Notes: generated by a model not told the origin, from the letters alone. A DNA stretch of 27,430 bases from CAZVEE01 sp964625525 (GCA_964625525.1 CAZVEE010000044.1:1-27430); one strand, 5' to 3'. Numbered from the stretch's first letter, positions 9,013-17,967 are shown. Made by a program: numbers and translations.

Positions 9013-9552
9013 ATGACTGACCGCCGGACACTGACAGTTCTGCCCGTTCGCGGCGCCGCAGATCTCGTCGCGTTGGTTGAGATCTGCAACGGCTTTCGCA
9101 CGTGGGTTCGGGGCCGGTATGGCGAGAAACGCTGGATGGTGGATCTTTACTATCCGGACGCGGAATGGGAGGCGCTGATGGCGCGGTTGGATCGCGAGCA
9201 TGCACCTCCTGGTGGAGAGATCTTGCTCGCCCGTGCCGAGGGTGTGCCGGCCGGATGTGTGATGCTGAAACGCTACGATGACGCGGTCTGCGAGATGAAG
9301 CGCTTGTTCGTCGTAGAGGCCTTGCGTGGGCAGGGCCTGGCGCGGCTCTTGTGCCGGCGGCTTTTGGCGGTCGCGGCGGAGCGGGGCTATCGGCAAATGT
9401 GGCTGGAAACCGGTGTGATCCAGACCGAGGCGATCAGTCTGTATGAGTCCCTCGGTTTTCAGGCCCGCTCCAATTACGTGGAGATGCCGGAGGAAATGGA
9501 CGCGATGGTGCGCTCAATGATGATCGATCTGTCTGGACCAATGGACGCATAG
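9013..9552 (+). CDS. GNAT-family N-acetyltransferase
   Basis: A 179-residue acyl-CoA-dependent acetyltransferase. The core motif A is visible: a beta strand (CEMKRLFV) followed by the acetyl-CoA pyrophosphate loop R-G-Q-G-L-A and its helix, then the C-terminal SLYESLGF motif B. The frame can be extended upstream to a GTG at 8998, but AGGAG (9002-9006) lies inside that extension and 6 nt before ATG 9013, so ATG 9013 is chosen. The substrate (amino acid, polyamine, antibiotic or protein) cannot be inferred. It is divergent from the MarR-receiver operon and may be its regulatory target. Confidence 0.88.
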   Translation: MTDRRTLTVLPVRGAADLVALVEICNGFRTWVRGRYGEKRWMVDLYYPDAEWEALMARLDREHAPPGGEILLARAEGVPAGCVMLKRYDDAVCEMKRLFVVEALRGQGLARLLCRRLLAVAAERGYRQMWLETGVIQTEAISLYESLGFQARSNYVEMPEEMDAMVRSMMIDLSGPMDA

Positions 9553-9607
9553 GGCGAATTCCCCGTGCATCATACGCTGTTTTGACGCTGATGCGGGCGA
9601 TTTGGGC

Positions 9608-9697
9608 TTGGGTCGAGCGGGCCGCCATGCCTAGGATTATTTGAGGGCGTTAGCGCTCTGGACCCAAGCGTCCAGGGACCGTGCATAGGTGGGGAGG
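9608..9697 (+). promoter_or_regulatory. Leader of the beta-helix/cytochrome operon: weak promoter, small hairpin, strong RBS
   Basis: TTGGGT at 9608-9613 and TAGGAT at 9632-9637, 18 bp apart, are a poor sigma-70 pair. A perfect 6-bp hairpin (CTGGAC 9658-9663 with GTCCAG 9670-9675) precedes a very strong ribosome binding site (GGGGAGGA around 9691-9698). The hairpin could be an operator or an mRNA element. Confidence 0.3.
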
Positions 9698-9704
9698 AAA
9701 AAAG

Positions 9705-10973
9705 ATGACCCTGAACACCCGGATGATGACCCGTGTTGGACTGGCCGCTCTTCTGGTGCTGGGCGTGAGTGCCTGCGGGCCGCAAGGCGAGGCGGAAGCC
9801 CCCCAAGATACGGCCGCGCCGGCCGAAGAGCCCATCAGCTTTGAGGCTGAGCTTCAAGAGCGCCTGATCGACGCCCAGGCGGGCGACGTCATTGAGATAC
9901 CGGAAGGTACATTCTCCTTTACCCGGAGTCTGAGCCTGACCGCCGATGGCGTGACCATTCGCGGCGCCGGTATGGATAAAACGATCCTGTCCTTCGCCGA
10001 GCAGCAGGCGGGGGCGGAAGGCCTGCTGGTGACGGCCAACAATTTCATTCTCGAAGATCTCGCTATCGAAGACACGACCGGCGACGCGGTGAAGATCAAT
10101 GAGGGCGAGAACATCACCATCCGCCGTGTTCGGGTGGAATGGACCAATGGGCCGAGCACGGATAATGGGGCCTATGGGCTTTATCCGGTGCAAACCCAGA
10201 ATGTCCTGATTGAGGATAGCGTGGCCATCGGGGCATCGGATGCGGGCATTTATGTGGGCCAGTCCGATCAGGTGATCGTGCGGCGCAATCGCGTCGAATA
10301 CAATGTCGCGGGCATTGAAATCGAGAATACGGTTGGTGCAGACGTTTATGAGAACGTCGCCACGAACAATACGGGCGGTGTGTTGGTTTTCAACATGCCG
10401 CAAATTCCGAAGCGCGGCTATGCCACGCGTGTCTACAATAATAAGGTGTACGCCAACAATACTGAGAATTTCGGTCATGAAGGGACACCCGTGGCCACTG
10501 TGCCCGCTGGCACCGGTGTGATCATCAACTCCAATGACCAGGTGGAGATCTTTGATAATGAGATCTCGGACAATCTCACCGGCAACATTCTGGTGACGAG
10601 CCTGTTCACGGCAGGCTATGGCCTGGACTCCATGGCCGATGATTTCGACCCTTATCCGGAAACGATTTTCATCTACGGCAATAGCTTTAGCGGTGGTGGC
10701 GAAGCGCCGGATACGGTGGAACTTCAGGCGGTGCGCATGACTTTGTTCGGGCCGGATGGCAGCCTGCCGGACATTGTCTGGGATGGCTTTGTAAACCCTG
10801 AGAAGCTGGTGGACGGTGTGCAACCGCTCGCGGACCGTGTCTGTGTGGATAATGGTGACGCGGTGGTGGTCAATGTGGATGCACCAAACGGATTTGCCAA
10901 TCCGTTCGTGGACGAAGACTTCCATCAGTGCACCCATGAAAAACTGCCGCCCATCACGTTGAGCGAGTGGTAA
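9705..10973 (+). CDS. Parallel beta-helix lipoprotein (TIGR03805-like)
   Basis: A 422-residue lipoprotein. A short basic N-terminus and hydrophobic stretch end in the lipobox VSAC with Cys24 as the lipidation site. From about residue 50 the protein is a run of right-handed beta-helix coils (e.g. VIIPEG-like, NITIRRVRVE, NVLIEDSV, QVIVRRNRVEYN, QVEIFDNEISDN) of the pectate-lyase/PbH1 type. The C-terminal part has two Cys residues (VCVDN and HQCTH). ATG 9705 is chosen because a GGGGAGGA site precedes it; the longer GTG frame from 9681 would contain that site. It is followed 27 bp later by a di-haem lipoprotein. This gene pair matches the co-occurring families TIGR03805 and TIGR03806, known from Hyphomonas and Shewanella but of unknown function. 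Beta-helix coils often bind polysaccharide; that is only a suggestion. Confidence 0.88.
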   Translation: MTLNTRMMTRVGLAALLVLGVSACGPQGEAEAPQDTAAPAEEPISFEAELQERLIDAQAGDVIEIPEGTFSFTRSLSLTADGVTIRGAGMDKTILSFAEQQAGAEGLLVTANNFILEDLAIEDTTGDAVKINEGENITIRRVRVEWTNGPSTDNGAYGLYPVQTQNVLIEDSVAIGASDAGIYVGQSDQVIVRRNRVEYNVAGIEIENTVGADVYENVATNNTGGVLVFNMPQIPKRGYATRVYNNKVYANNTENFGHEGTPVATVPAGTGVIINSNDQVEIFDNEISDNLTGNILVTSLFTAGYGLDSMADDFDPYPETIFIYGNSFSGGGEAPDTVELQAVRMTLFGPDGSLPDIVWDGFVNPEKLVDGVQPLADRVCVDNGDAVVVNVDAPNGFANPFVDEDFHQCTHEKLPPITLSEW

Positions 10974-11000
10974 GAGGCGCGGTAGGGCAGGGAGAAACGG

Positions 11001-12185
11001 ATGACGGATGTGGGAAGCCGAATATGGGGCGCCCGACTGGCAGGGCTTGTGGCAGCGGCGCTGCTCCTGGCGGGTTGTGGCGAAGCCATGACACCGCCCG
11101 CGCCCGCGCCAACAACGCCGGTTTTCCATGAAGAAACCAATCCGCGCACATTGAGTGCGTGGAATGTGGTTGCCGTGTCCGATGGCGCCCTGGCCTTACA
11201 GGACGGGGTGGTGCCCTATGATCTGGCCACATCTCTGTTCACCGATTATGCGCACAAGCTCCGCACGATCTGGATGCCGGAGGGGGCGGCGGCGGCTTAT
11301 CGGGACAACGATGTGGTCGATTTCCCGGTGGGCACCATCATTTCCAAGACTTTCTATTATCCGCGCGTGCCGGGTGAAGGGATGGTAACCGGCGCAGTCG
11401 GCCGATGGGACACCCAGCCCACGGATTTCGTCGGCGAAGGGCTGGCGCTTGATCAAGTGCGTTTGATCGAAACCCGGTTGTTGGTCCACCGGGCTCATGG
11501 TTGGGACGCGATCCCGTATGTGTGGAATGCGGAACAAACCGAGGCACGCCTGATGCGTGCGGGGGATGCGCAGCCTCTCACGCTGGTGGCAGCAGATGGT
11601 GAACGTGAAGAGTTCAGCTATATCGTGCCGAACCAGAACCAGTGCGCGGGCTGTCACGCCACCAACAATACGACGCGGGAGATCTGGCCTATTGGCCCCA
11701 AGCCGCGTCACCTCAACAAAGACTATCCCTATGCAGATGGGGTGCATAACCAACTCGCCCATTGGACCCAAGTGGGCTATCTCACCGGTGCCCCGGGTGA
11801 TCTGACCTTGGCGCCGCAAAATGCGCTGTGGGGGGATGAGAGCGCGAGCCTGGACGCGCGCGCCCGCGCCTATCTTGATGCCAATTGCTCACACTGCCAT
11901 TCCGATGTGGGACCGGCGGACACGTCGGGCCTGGATCTGCGGCCGGATACGCCGCTGGGACTGGCTTACGGGGTGTGCAAACTGCCGGTGGCGGCGGGGT
12001 CGGGCACCGGTGGGCGCCGTTTTGATATCGTGCCGGGCGCGCCGGACGAGTCGATCTTCGTTTACCGCATGAATTCCCGTCATCCCGGCGTGATGATGCC
12101 GGAACTGGGCCGCGCGACCATTCACCGGGAGGGGGTGGATCTGGTCAGTGCGTGGATCGCCGCCATGGAAGGGTCATGCGGGTAA
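11001..12185 (+). CDS. Di-haem c-type cytochrome lipoprotein (SO2930/HNE_0200-like, TIGR03806)
   Basis: A 394-residue lipoprotein with lipobox LAGC (Cys26). It has two haem c attachment sites: CAGCH at 215-219 and CSHCH at 296-300. The overall order (domain with FTDYAHK and a FPVGTIISKTF-type motif, then NQNQCAGCH, then a smaller C-terminal cytochrome-like domain ending with a MMPELGR segment that could give an axial Met) fits the SO2930 family. GGAG at 10991-10994 sits 6 nt before ATG. It forms an operon with the preceding beta-helix gene (27-bp gap). The likely location is the periplasmic face of a membrane, taking part in electron transfer or oxidation of a substrate bound by the partner; the substrate is unknown. 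Its 3' end overlaps the convergent EIIA-TetR gene by 12 bp. Confidence 0.9.
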   Translation: MTDVGSRIWGARLAGLVAAALLLAGCGEAMTPPAPAPTTPVFHEETNPRTLSAWNVVAVSDGALALQDGVVPYDLATSLFTDYAHKLRTIWMPEGAAAAYRDNDVVDFPVGTIISKTFYYPRVPGEGMVTGAVGRWDTQPTDFVGEGLALDQVRLIETRLLVHRAHGWDAIPYVWNAEQTEARLMRAGDAQPLTLVAADGEREEFSYIVPNQNQCAGCHATNNTTREIWPIGPKPRHLNKDYPYADGVHNQLAHWTQVGYLTGAPGDLTLAPQNALWGDESASLDARARAYLDANCSHCHSDVGPADTSGLDLRPDTPLGLAYGVCKLPVAAGSGTGGRRFDIVPGAPDESIFVYRMNSRHPGVMMPELGRATIHREGVDLVSAWIAAMEGSCG

Positions 12186-13310
12186 GGCCGGCGATGACTC
12201 AGACTGTTGGCGCAGATAGGCGGACAAGTAGTGTTGGATGGCAATGAGTGATTCCCGGTAATAGGCATCGGTCATTGCCGCATCGGCGCTTTCGATCACC
12301 CGCGCCTCAATGCCATTGAAAATTTCGACCACGATCCGGGCGACCATATCCGGATCGCCACCGGAAAATCCGTCCGATCCCTGACGCCACCATTCAGCCA
12401 GCACTGAAGCGATGCGCGCATTGGCAGCATTCTTCACCGGCAACAAATCCCGTGACGTCACCATCAGAAGGAAAAGGGGGCGGTAGGCGGGATGGCGGTT
12501 GAACGAGGCGCGCAGGGCTTCGATCACCGCGCCGTGACGGTGGCGCCAGTCCGGATAGGTCTTAGTGTCGGTGATGATGGAGGAAACGATCATCTCCGTT
12601 TCCGCGCTCAGCGCTTCGAACATTTCTCGGTAGATGGAATAAATGTTGGGAAAATAGCGGTACACGGAACTCACCGGGATTTCCGCCTCCGCCGCCACGG
12701 TCGTGGTGGTGATTTCCTCCGAGATATGACTGACCAGCAGTCTTTCCGTCGCCGCCAGGATCTGGGCGATGCGCTCACGGGCGCGCTTTTGTTGAGGGAT
12801 CGTGCGCCGCTCTAGCCGACCATCTTCTGCCTGCTGGACGCTTGAGCGGGGCAGGACCGCCGGTCCGGCCGCTTCGGTCTTGCGAAAGCGGTCCCAGCTG
12901 GCCTTATCCGTACTCAGAAGGTGTGAGGTGACATGAATGCTCTGCTGGCCTGATTTCTGCGCCTCGGCGACCGCGTCGGTCAGGCTGTGATGCAACCGGA
13001 CCGTTGCGAGGCGCACGAGCAGCGGCAAGTTGATGCCCGAGATCACCTCGACTTCCGCCTGGGTCAGACCCATGACCGAAAGCGCGATATTGGAGGGGCC
13101 GGCTCCGAAAATATCAGTCAGGATAATGACGCCCGCGCCGTCATCCACCGCGGCAATGGTGTCGAGAAGCTGATCGCGCATGCTGTCCACGGAGTCATCC
13201 GGAAGCATGCCGATGGCTTCTGCCTGCGGCTGCGGCCCGATCACATATTCCGTGGCGGCCAGAAACTGCTGCGCCAGGTGACCATGGGTGATCAGGACAA
13301 GACCGATCAT
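12174..13310 (-). CDS. PTS EIIA(Man)-type domain fused to a TetR-family regulator
   Basis: One uninterrupted 378-residue frame holds two complete domains. Residues 1-128 are a mannose-family PTS EIIA: MIGLVLITHG with the phospho-acceptor His9 (equivalent to His10 of E. coli ManX), the conserved TDIFGAGPSNIA segment at about 65-76, and the usual C-terminal end (IHVTSHLLS). A polar linker (about 133-175) follows. Residues about 176-227 are a TetR-type helix-turn-helix (RERIAQILAATERLL, then TTTTVAAEAEIPVSSVYRYF), followed by a helical ligand/dimer domain to the end. The frame opens with TTG at 13319, but ATG 13310 gives the canonical MIG start of EIIA proteins; neither has a strong ribosome binding site. 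Inference: the regulator's DNA binding is set by phosphorylation of His9 through HPr. No HPr or EI gene is in the window. It is convergent with the di-haem gene. Confidence 0.88.
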   Translation of the reverse strand: MIGLVLITHGHLAQQFLAATEYVIGPQPQAEAIGMLPDDSVDSMRDQLLDTIAAVDDGAGVIILTDIFGAGPSNIALSVMGLTQAEVEVISGINLPLLVRLATVRLHHSLTDAVAEAQKSGQQSIHVTSHLLSTDKASWDRFRKTEAAGPAVLPRSSVQQAEDGRLERRTIPQQKRARERIAQILAATERLLVSHISEEITTTTVAAEAEIPVSSVYRYFPNIYSIYREMFEALSAETEMIVSSIITDTKTYPDWRHRHGAVIEALRASFNRHPAYRPLFLLMVTSRDLLPVKNAANARIASVLAEWWRQGSDGFSGGDPDMVARIVVEIFNGIEARVIESADAAMTDAYYRESLIAIQHYLSAYLRQQSESSPALPA

Positions 13311-13416
13311 ACGACTCAACGCTCAGCTTTCGTTCTCAACAGATATCTCAAACCCATTGTGCATGGGCTGGATCAAAACACCAAATCCCGCTTGTATACC
13401 ACTGGGGGAGGCCGCG
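13311..13416 (-). promoter_or_regulatory. Upstream region of the EIIA-TetR gene with candidate auto-operator
   Basis: Between the stop of the hybrid kinase and the EIIA-TetR start lie a 15-bp inverted repeat CCCAT-N5-ATGGG (13353-13367) and an 8-bp palindrome AGATATCT (13341-13348). TetR proteins commonly repress themselves through such sites. No clear sigma-70 promoter is seen, and the gene might also be read from the upstream kinase. Confidence 0.35.
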
Positions 13417-15213
13417 CTATCCGTGCGCCGACTGTTTCGGCGCATTCGCGATCACATTTGGGCTTTGAGCCTGGGCGGGGTTCTGGGCCAGGGCGGTGCG
13501 CAGCGCCGTGACCAGTTGTCCGGCCTCGAACGGCTTGGTCAAGCAACCGCAAAAGCCGCGGCGAGCATAATAATCGCGGTGGTCGCGCATGGTGCGTCCG
13601 GTGACGGCAAGCATGGGGATGCGCGCGAAGGCGGGGCCGAGGGCGCGCATGCGCTCGGCCGTTTGGAGACCACTGAGCCCCGGCAAGTCGATATCCATCA
13701 AGATCAGGTCAAACGAGCCCGCCTGCACAATGCCCAGGGCCTCCAGCCCATCCGTGGCCAAAGCCATGTCACAGCCCAGCGTGTCCAGAATGCTGGCGAT
13801 CACCACTTGATTGATCCGGTCGTCCTCGACCACCAGCACTTTCAGTCCTGACAGGCGCGCGGGCCATGGGGCCTGAGACTTCGAGGCCGCCGGAGTGAAG
13901 CGCTCCACTTCGGGCAAGGGCAAGGTGACGCGGAACCGCGAACCCATACCCGGAATGCTGTCGAGTGTCAGCGTGCCCCCCATCAGTTCGGCAAGCTGTT
14001 TGGCAATGGCAAGGCCCAGGCCCGCGCCAGAGGGTCCGTCTGCCTCCGCGCCCAGCCGTTCGAAGCGGCGGAACAGGCGTTGTTGATCGTCATGAGATAT
14101 GCCGGGGCCCGTGTCTTCCACATCAATGGTCAGAATGCGCATCTGACCGTCCGTCGGTGTGCTCACGACACGGATGGTCATGCCACCGGTGGCGGTGTAT
14201 TTAATCGCATTTGACACCAAATTCATGAGGATTTGGCGCAGGCGGACCGGATCCCCCACCAGGCATAAGGTGTGCGGCAGGTCTGTTCGGACCGTGAGGG
14301 TCAGCCCTTTCTCGTGCGCCCAGGGCTCATGGAGCAAGGCCACATCACCAATCAGGCGCGCAGGCTCAAAGGGCCGGGCCTCTAACACGGTCTCCGGGCC
14401 CGCTTCCAGGCGCGACAGGTCCAGCAGGTCATTCAAAATGCCGGTGAGTGCCTGGCTCGACTCCAGAGCGATTTGGGCATGATCGCGAATGCCCTGCGGC
14501 GGGTTTTTCTCCAGGATCAGCGACAAGGTGGCCGTCAGACCGTTCAGCGGTGAGCGGATCTCGTGGCTCATATTGGCCAGGAAACGGGCTTTGGCGTCAT
14601 GCGCGGCGATCGCTTCCTGGCTGGCCTTGGCTTGCTTGATGGTCAGCACTTCCATGGTCTGCTGAAACACCGCACTGGCGATGCCGATGCCGAGTGCCGT
14701 GAAAACGAGCACGAAGACCAGCGAATACGCGAAAGCGTCCGGATCCATGCGGTGGATCGGGGCGCCCATCTCGTCGCGAAACAGATACAGCGCGATCAGC
14801 GTGGCGATGACGCCGAATCCGGTGCCCGCCGCCCAGCGCCGATCAAGCAGAAAGCTCGCCAAGAGCGGCAGCACCAGCAGGTAGATGGCGCTGGTGGCGA
14901 AGATCCCGCCTACATTTATGGTGACAAAGGCCAAATTCACGTAGAGCGCTGCCAGAAACAGCTTACTGGCCAGTGCCAAGCGCCCGGTCCAGGCCCACAC
15001 CGCCGGCGCCAACAGCATGAGCGAGGGCAGGAAACAGCTGATGGCAATGACAAGCGGCGCCTTGTCATAGTCTTCCAGCAAGGTCGCAACCGTGGAGAGC
15101 GTGCCGCCCGTCCAGAAGAGGGCGGCGAAGACACACAGCAGCGCCACGCGCGCACCGTGCAGCGACGTGATCGTGAAGATCGCCCGAATGCGGCCAATGA
15201 GATCTGTGATCAT
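13417..15213 (-). CDS. Membrane-bound hybrid histidine kinase with C-terminal receiver
   Basis: A 598-residue protein. The first about 200 residues hold about six hydrophobic segments with very short loops, a membrane sensor of MASE-like layout. A short helix leads to the phosphoacceptor box FLANMSHEIRSP (His217). The ATPase domain has LMNLVSNAIKYT, DTGPGIS, a FRRFER F box and SGAGLGLAI. A receiver follows with VVEDD, the phospho-acceptor D507 (ILMDIDLPG), a T in AVTGRT and K in LTKPF. Start: ATG 15213 has GGGGAAG 6 nt upstream. The frame stays open much further upstream, and ATG 15366 would add 51 residues of low-complexity, non-domain sequence with no good ribosome binding site. Partner Hpt and response regulator are not nearby. 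It is divergent from a TonB receptor and 106 bp upstream of the EIIA-TetR gene. Confidence 0.9.
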   Translation of the reverse strand: MITDLIGRIRAIFTITSLHGARVALLCVFAALFWTGGTLSTVATLLEDYDKAPLVIAISCFLPSLMLLAPAVWAWTGRLALASKLFLAALYVNLAFVTINVGGIFATSAIYLLVLPLLASFLLDRRWAAGTGFGVIATLIALYLFRDEMGAPIHRMDPDAFAYSLVFVLVFTALGIGIASAVFQQTMEVLTIKQAKASQEAIAAHDAKARFLANMSHEIRSPLNGLTATLSLILEKNPPQGIRDHAQIALESSQALTGILNDLLDLSRLEAGPETVLEARPFEPARLIGDVALLHEPWAHEKGLTLTVRTDLPHTLCLVGDPVRLRQILMNLVSNAIKYTATGGMTIRVVSTPTDGQMRILTIDVEDTGPGISHDDQQRLFRRFERLGAEADGPSGAGLGLAIAKQLAELMGGTLTLDSIPGMGSRFRVTLPLPEVERFTPAASKSQAPWPARLSGLKVLVVEDDRINQVVIASILDTLGCDMALATDGLEALGIVQAGSFDLILMDIDLPGLSGLQTAERMRALGPAFARIPMLAVTGRTMRDHRDYYARRGFCGCLTKPFEAGQLVTALRTALAQNPAQAQSPNVIANAPKQSAHG

Positions 15214-15534
15214 GCGGTCTTCCCCGGTGATGCCCGCGTCTCCTGCTCCGGCCAACCATATCCAATCCGGACCTTGGTCACACGATTGTGCAGACTCAAG
15301 ATCTCTAGGCAAGCGTGCTGCGGGTGGATCGCTGGCCAAGAGGTGGGTGTAGTCTTCATCTATCATGCACTTTAGGCGCTTATGCAACGGGGGTGATTGG
15401 GGTGTGGCGCGAACGCACTGGTGCGCGCTTTCGTGAAGACCAGAGGGTATTTCACTTTGCCGCACCCTGAACCCGGCGGTAGAATTTGCGCTTAAAAGGT
15501 AACCTAGTTGGCATGGACTCCGGGGGAGGCACTG
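15214..15534. promoter_or_regulatory. Divergent kinase / TonB-receptor control region with sigma-70-like promoter
   Basis: The 321-bp region holds the control signals of both genes. On the plus strand TTGCCG (15457-15462), 17 bp and TAGAAT (15480-15485) make a reasonable sigma-70 promoter for the receptor, with a start near 15492 and a GGGGGAGG ribosome binding site at 15522-15529. The part 15214-15366 could alternatively encode a kinase N-terminal extension. No clear Fur-type box was seen. Confidence 0.45.
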
Positions 15535-17940
15535 ATGGTTGTGAACGCGAAGACAGTATGGTCCGCATTGAAGGCGGGCACTGCTTTGACGCCGCTCCTG
15601 GCACTGGGAGTGGCCGCAACGGTTTTCTTGCCGGCGCCGGTCCTGGCGCAAGGGGACGGCACTCGGGAGACCATCATCGTCACGGCGCAGAAGCGCGAGC
15701 AATCGCTGCAGGATGTGCCGATCGCCATCAATGTGTTCACAGATGACCTTCTGGATACGCTGGGCGCGGAAGATATCGCGGAAATCGCCATCTTCACCCC
15801 GGGCCTGACCATTGATGATCTCGACATCACCCAGCCGACTTTCACGATCCGCGGTGTGAACACCTCGGATTTCGGCATCGGGACCGAACCGTCAGTGGGC
15901 CTGTTCATTGATGGTATCTATTCCGCCCGCTCCGGCGCGGCGCTGGTATTCTTCAATGACGTGGAACGGGTGGAAGTGCTGAAAGGCCCGCAAGGCACTC
16001 TGTTCGGCCGCAACACCTCGGCCGGCGCCATCTCCATCGTTACCAAAAAGCCCAATGTGGATGCGTTCGAATTCGATGGCACTTTCCGCTACGGCAACTT
16101 TAACAAGCGCCGCTTTGAAGGCACGGTCAATGTACCGATCACCGATACCTTGGCGGTGCGCGTCAACGGTCTCTTCAATCAGCGCGACGGCTATCTGGAA
16201 GATGCGCGGACCGGCGAGGAAGGCGAGTTCGAAAACAACTGGGCCTTTCGCGCCGCTGTGGGCTGGCAGCCGACGCCGGCCACGGAAGTCATCGCCCGCT
16301 GGGAATATGACGAGGTACGCAAAAACGGCCCCACGGCCGTGGGGGTGAATCCGTTCTCGCTGTCGCAGCGCTTTGATGGGCCGTATACGAATGATGTGCT
16401 CGACAGCCACGAGACCCGCACGCTGAACGGCGCCAGCCTGCATGTGGAGCATGATTTCGGCTTCGCTACGCTCACCTCCATCTCCGGCTTCAAGTCTTTC
16501 CAGACGACCAACCGTGAGGACGAGGACGGCACCGACGACATCACCCGCTATTTCGATACCGAGAATATCGAAGACAATGAAAGCTACTATCAGGAACTGC
16601 GCCTGAGTGGAGACACCGGCCCCGTCACCTGGGTTGGGGGCGTGTCTTACTTTAAGGAAAATGGCTTTCAGAGTTCCAACACCACGGCGTTCACCGATAC
16701 GATTGACACGGTGTTGGCCACCACGGCCGGGTTCCCCATCTTCACGATTCTCGACAGTGTCGGGCTGCCCGTTTTTGGTATTCAGTGGGATGAAGATATC
16801 TTTGGTGATGCGCGCAATCAGTCCTATGCCGCATTTGGTGACGTGACCTATGCGGTGACCGACCGGCTGAACTTGACCGCCGGCTTGCGATACACCCGGG
16901 ATGAGAAAGAATTCACCTGGCGTAACGGTCCGCGCCGGGCCGAAGAACTCTCCGAGATCACCGCACCGGGCGCACTCTATAACACCATTCTGGGCGCGCC
17001 GTTGTTCCCGGAAGATGTGCCCATCGATGTGAATACGTTCTTCAATGCGGTTATCGGCGGCGACATCATTTTCGATTTTGGCGCGCTTGAAGGCGACCCC
17101 TTTACCCGGGAAGAGACCTTCGATGACATCAGCCCGCGCTTCGTGGTCGATTACAAAGTCACGGATGATGCGCTGCTGTTCTTCTCCGCCTCACGCGGCT
17201 ACAAGGCCGGCGGTTTCAACACACAGGAACCCAACTCGTTCTTCGACGATGAATCCGTTTGGAACTTCGAAGGGGGTGTGAAGTCGGAATGGTTCGACGG
17301 TGATCTGCGCGTCAACGCCTCGGCCTATTACTTCAAGTATAAGGACCGCCAGCAGATTTCCCTGGAAGGGATCAGCACCTCCGGTATTCCTCAGTTCACC
17401 ACGCTGACCGGTGACTCGCAGGCCTGGGGGATCGACCTGGACAGCCAGTGGTTCGTGACCGATGCGCTGGCGCTGACCCTGACGGCGGGCTTCATCGACT
17501 CTGAATGGGATACGCGGACGGAGCGGGGCCTCGATATCTCGGGCCAGCCCACGGGTGAACCCTATGCTCGGATCGTCGTCGGCTTCGATTATGAGTATCC
17601 GCTGGGCGAGCGTTACGGCACGCTGAATCTGCATGTGGACAACAGCTACACGACGGCGCGACGCCTAAATGATGCGGATGATTTGGCGATCGCCCTGTTT
17701 GACGGGCTGGTGCGCCAGTCGGTGATCGACGACCGGGATGATGCGCGCAACATCACCAATGCGCGTCTGACCTGGACGGCGCCGTCCGAGCATTACGCCG
17801 TGTCGGCCTGGGTGGAGAACCTGTTCGAGGATCAAGGTCCGCGGGACATTAACGACATCACCACCGAAACGCTCGGCACGCCCTATGTGCGGGTGGAAGA
17901 GCCGCGTTTCTATGGTGTGGATGTGCGGGTGACGTTCTGA
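15535..17940 (+). CDS. TonB-dependent outer-membrane receptor
   Basis: An 801-residue receptor. The signal peptide (about 1-38, ending PVLA before QGDG) is followed by a TonB box (ETIIVTA, about 44-50) and the QKREQSLQDVPIA start of the plug. The plug shows FTIRGV, SVGLFIDGIY, VERVEVLKGPQGTLFGRN and SAGAISIVTKKP. The rest is a 22-strand-type barrel with NPLFE-like features (ASRGYKAGGFN, AYYFKYKDRQ) and a terminal aromatic residue (VRVTF). ATG 15535 is chosen because GGGGGAGG lies 5 nt upstream; the in-frame TTG at 15508 lies upstream of that site. The family is the large proteobacterial group containing iron-complex, vitamin and glycan receptors; the ligand cannot be assigned. It is a single-gene unit ended by a strong terminator, divergent from the hybrid kinase. 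Confidence 0.93.
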   Translation: MVVNAKTVWSALKAGTALTPLLALGVAATVFLPAPVLAQGDGTRETIIVTAQKREQSLQDVPIAINVFTDDLLDTLGAEDIAEIAIFTPGLTIDDLDITQPTFTIRGVNTSDFGIGTEPSVGLFIDGIYSARSGAALVFFNDVERVEVLKGPQGTLFGRNTSAGAISIVTKKPNVDAFEFDGTFRYGNFNKRRFEGTVNVPITDTLAVRVNGLFNQRDGYLEDARTGEEGEFENNWAFRAAVGWQPTPATEVIARWEYDEVRKNGPTAVGVNPFSLSQRFDGPYTNDVLDSHETRTLNGASLHVEHDFGFATLTSISGFKSFQTTNREDEDGTDDITRYFDTENIEDNESYYQELRLSGDTGPVTWVGGVSYFKENGFQSSNTTAFTDTIDTVLATTAGFPIFTILDSVGLPVFGIQWDEDIFGDARNQSYAAFGDVTYAVTDRLNLTAGLRYTRDEKEFTWRNGPRRAEELSEITAPGALYNTILGAPLFPEDVPIDVNTFFNAVIGGDIIFDFGALEGDPFTREETFDDISPRFVVDYKVTDDALLFFSASRGYKAGGFNTQEPNSFFDDESVWNFEGGVKSEWFDGDLRVNASAYYFKYKDRQQISLEGISTSGIPQFTTLTGDSQAWGIDLDSQWFVTDALALTLTAGFIDSEWDTRTERGLDISGQPTGEPYARIVVGFDYEYPLGERYGTLNLHVDNSYTTARRLNDADDLAIALFDGLVRQSVIDDRDDARNITNARLTWTAPSEHYAVSAWVENLFEDQGPRDINDITTETLGTPYVRVEEPRFYGVDVRVTF

Positions 17941-17967
17941 CCGTGCCAGATCGCTGGGACCAAAGAA

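Noticed and set aside
9570..11129. A 519-codon minus-strand open frame across the beta-helix gene
   Set aside because: It has no recognisable motif; the plus-strand frame has a lipobox, beta-helix coils and a strong ribosome binding site.
15214..15702. Long N-terminal extension of the hybrid kinase
   Set aside because: The frame is open, but upstream of 15366 the sequence is Arg/Cys/Gln-rich noise that overlaps the TonB receptor start; ATG 15213 has the good ribosome binding site.
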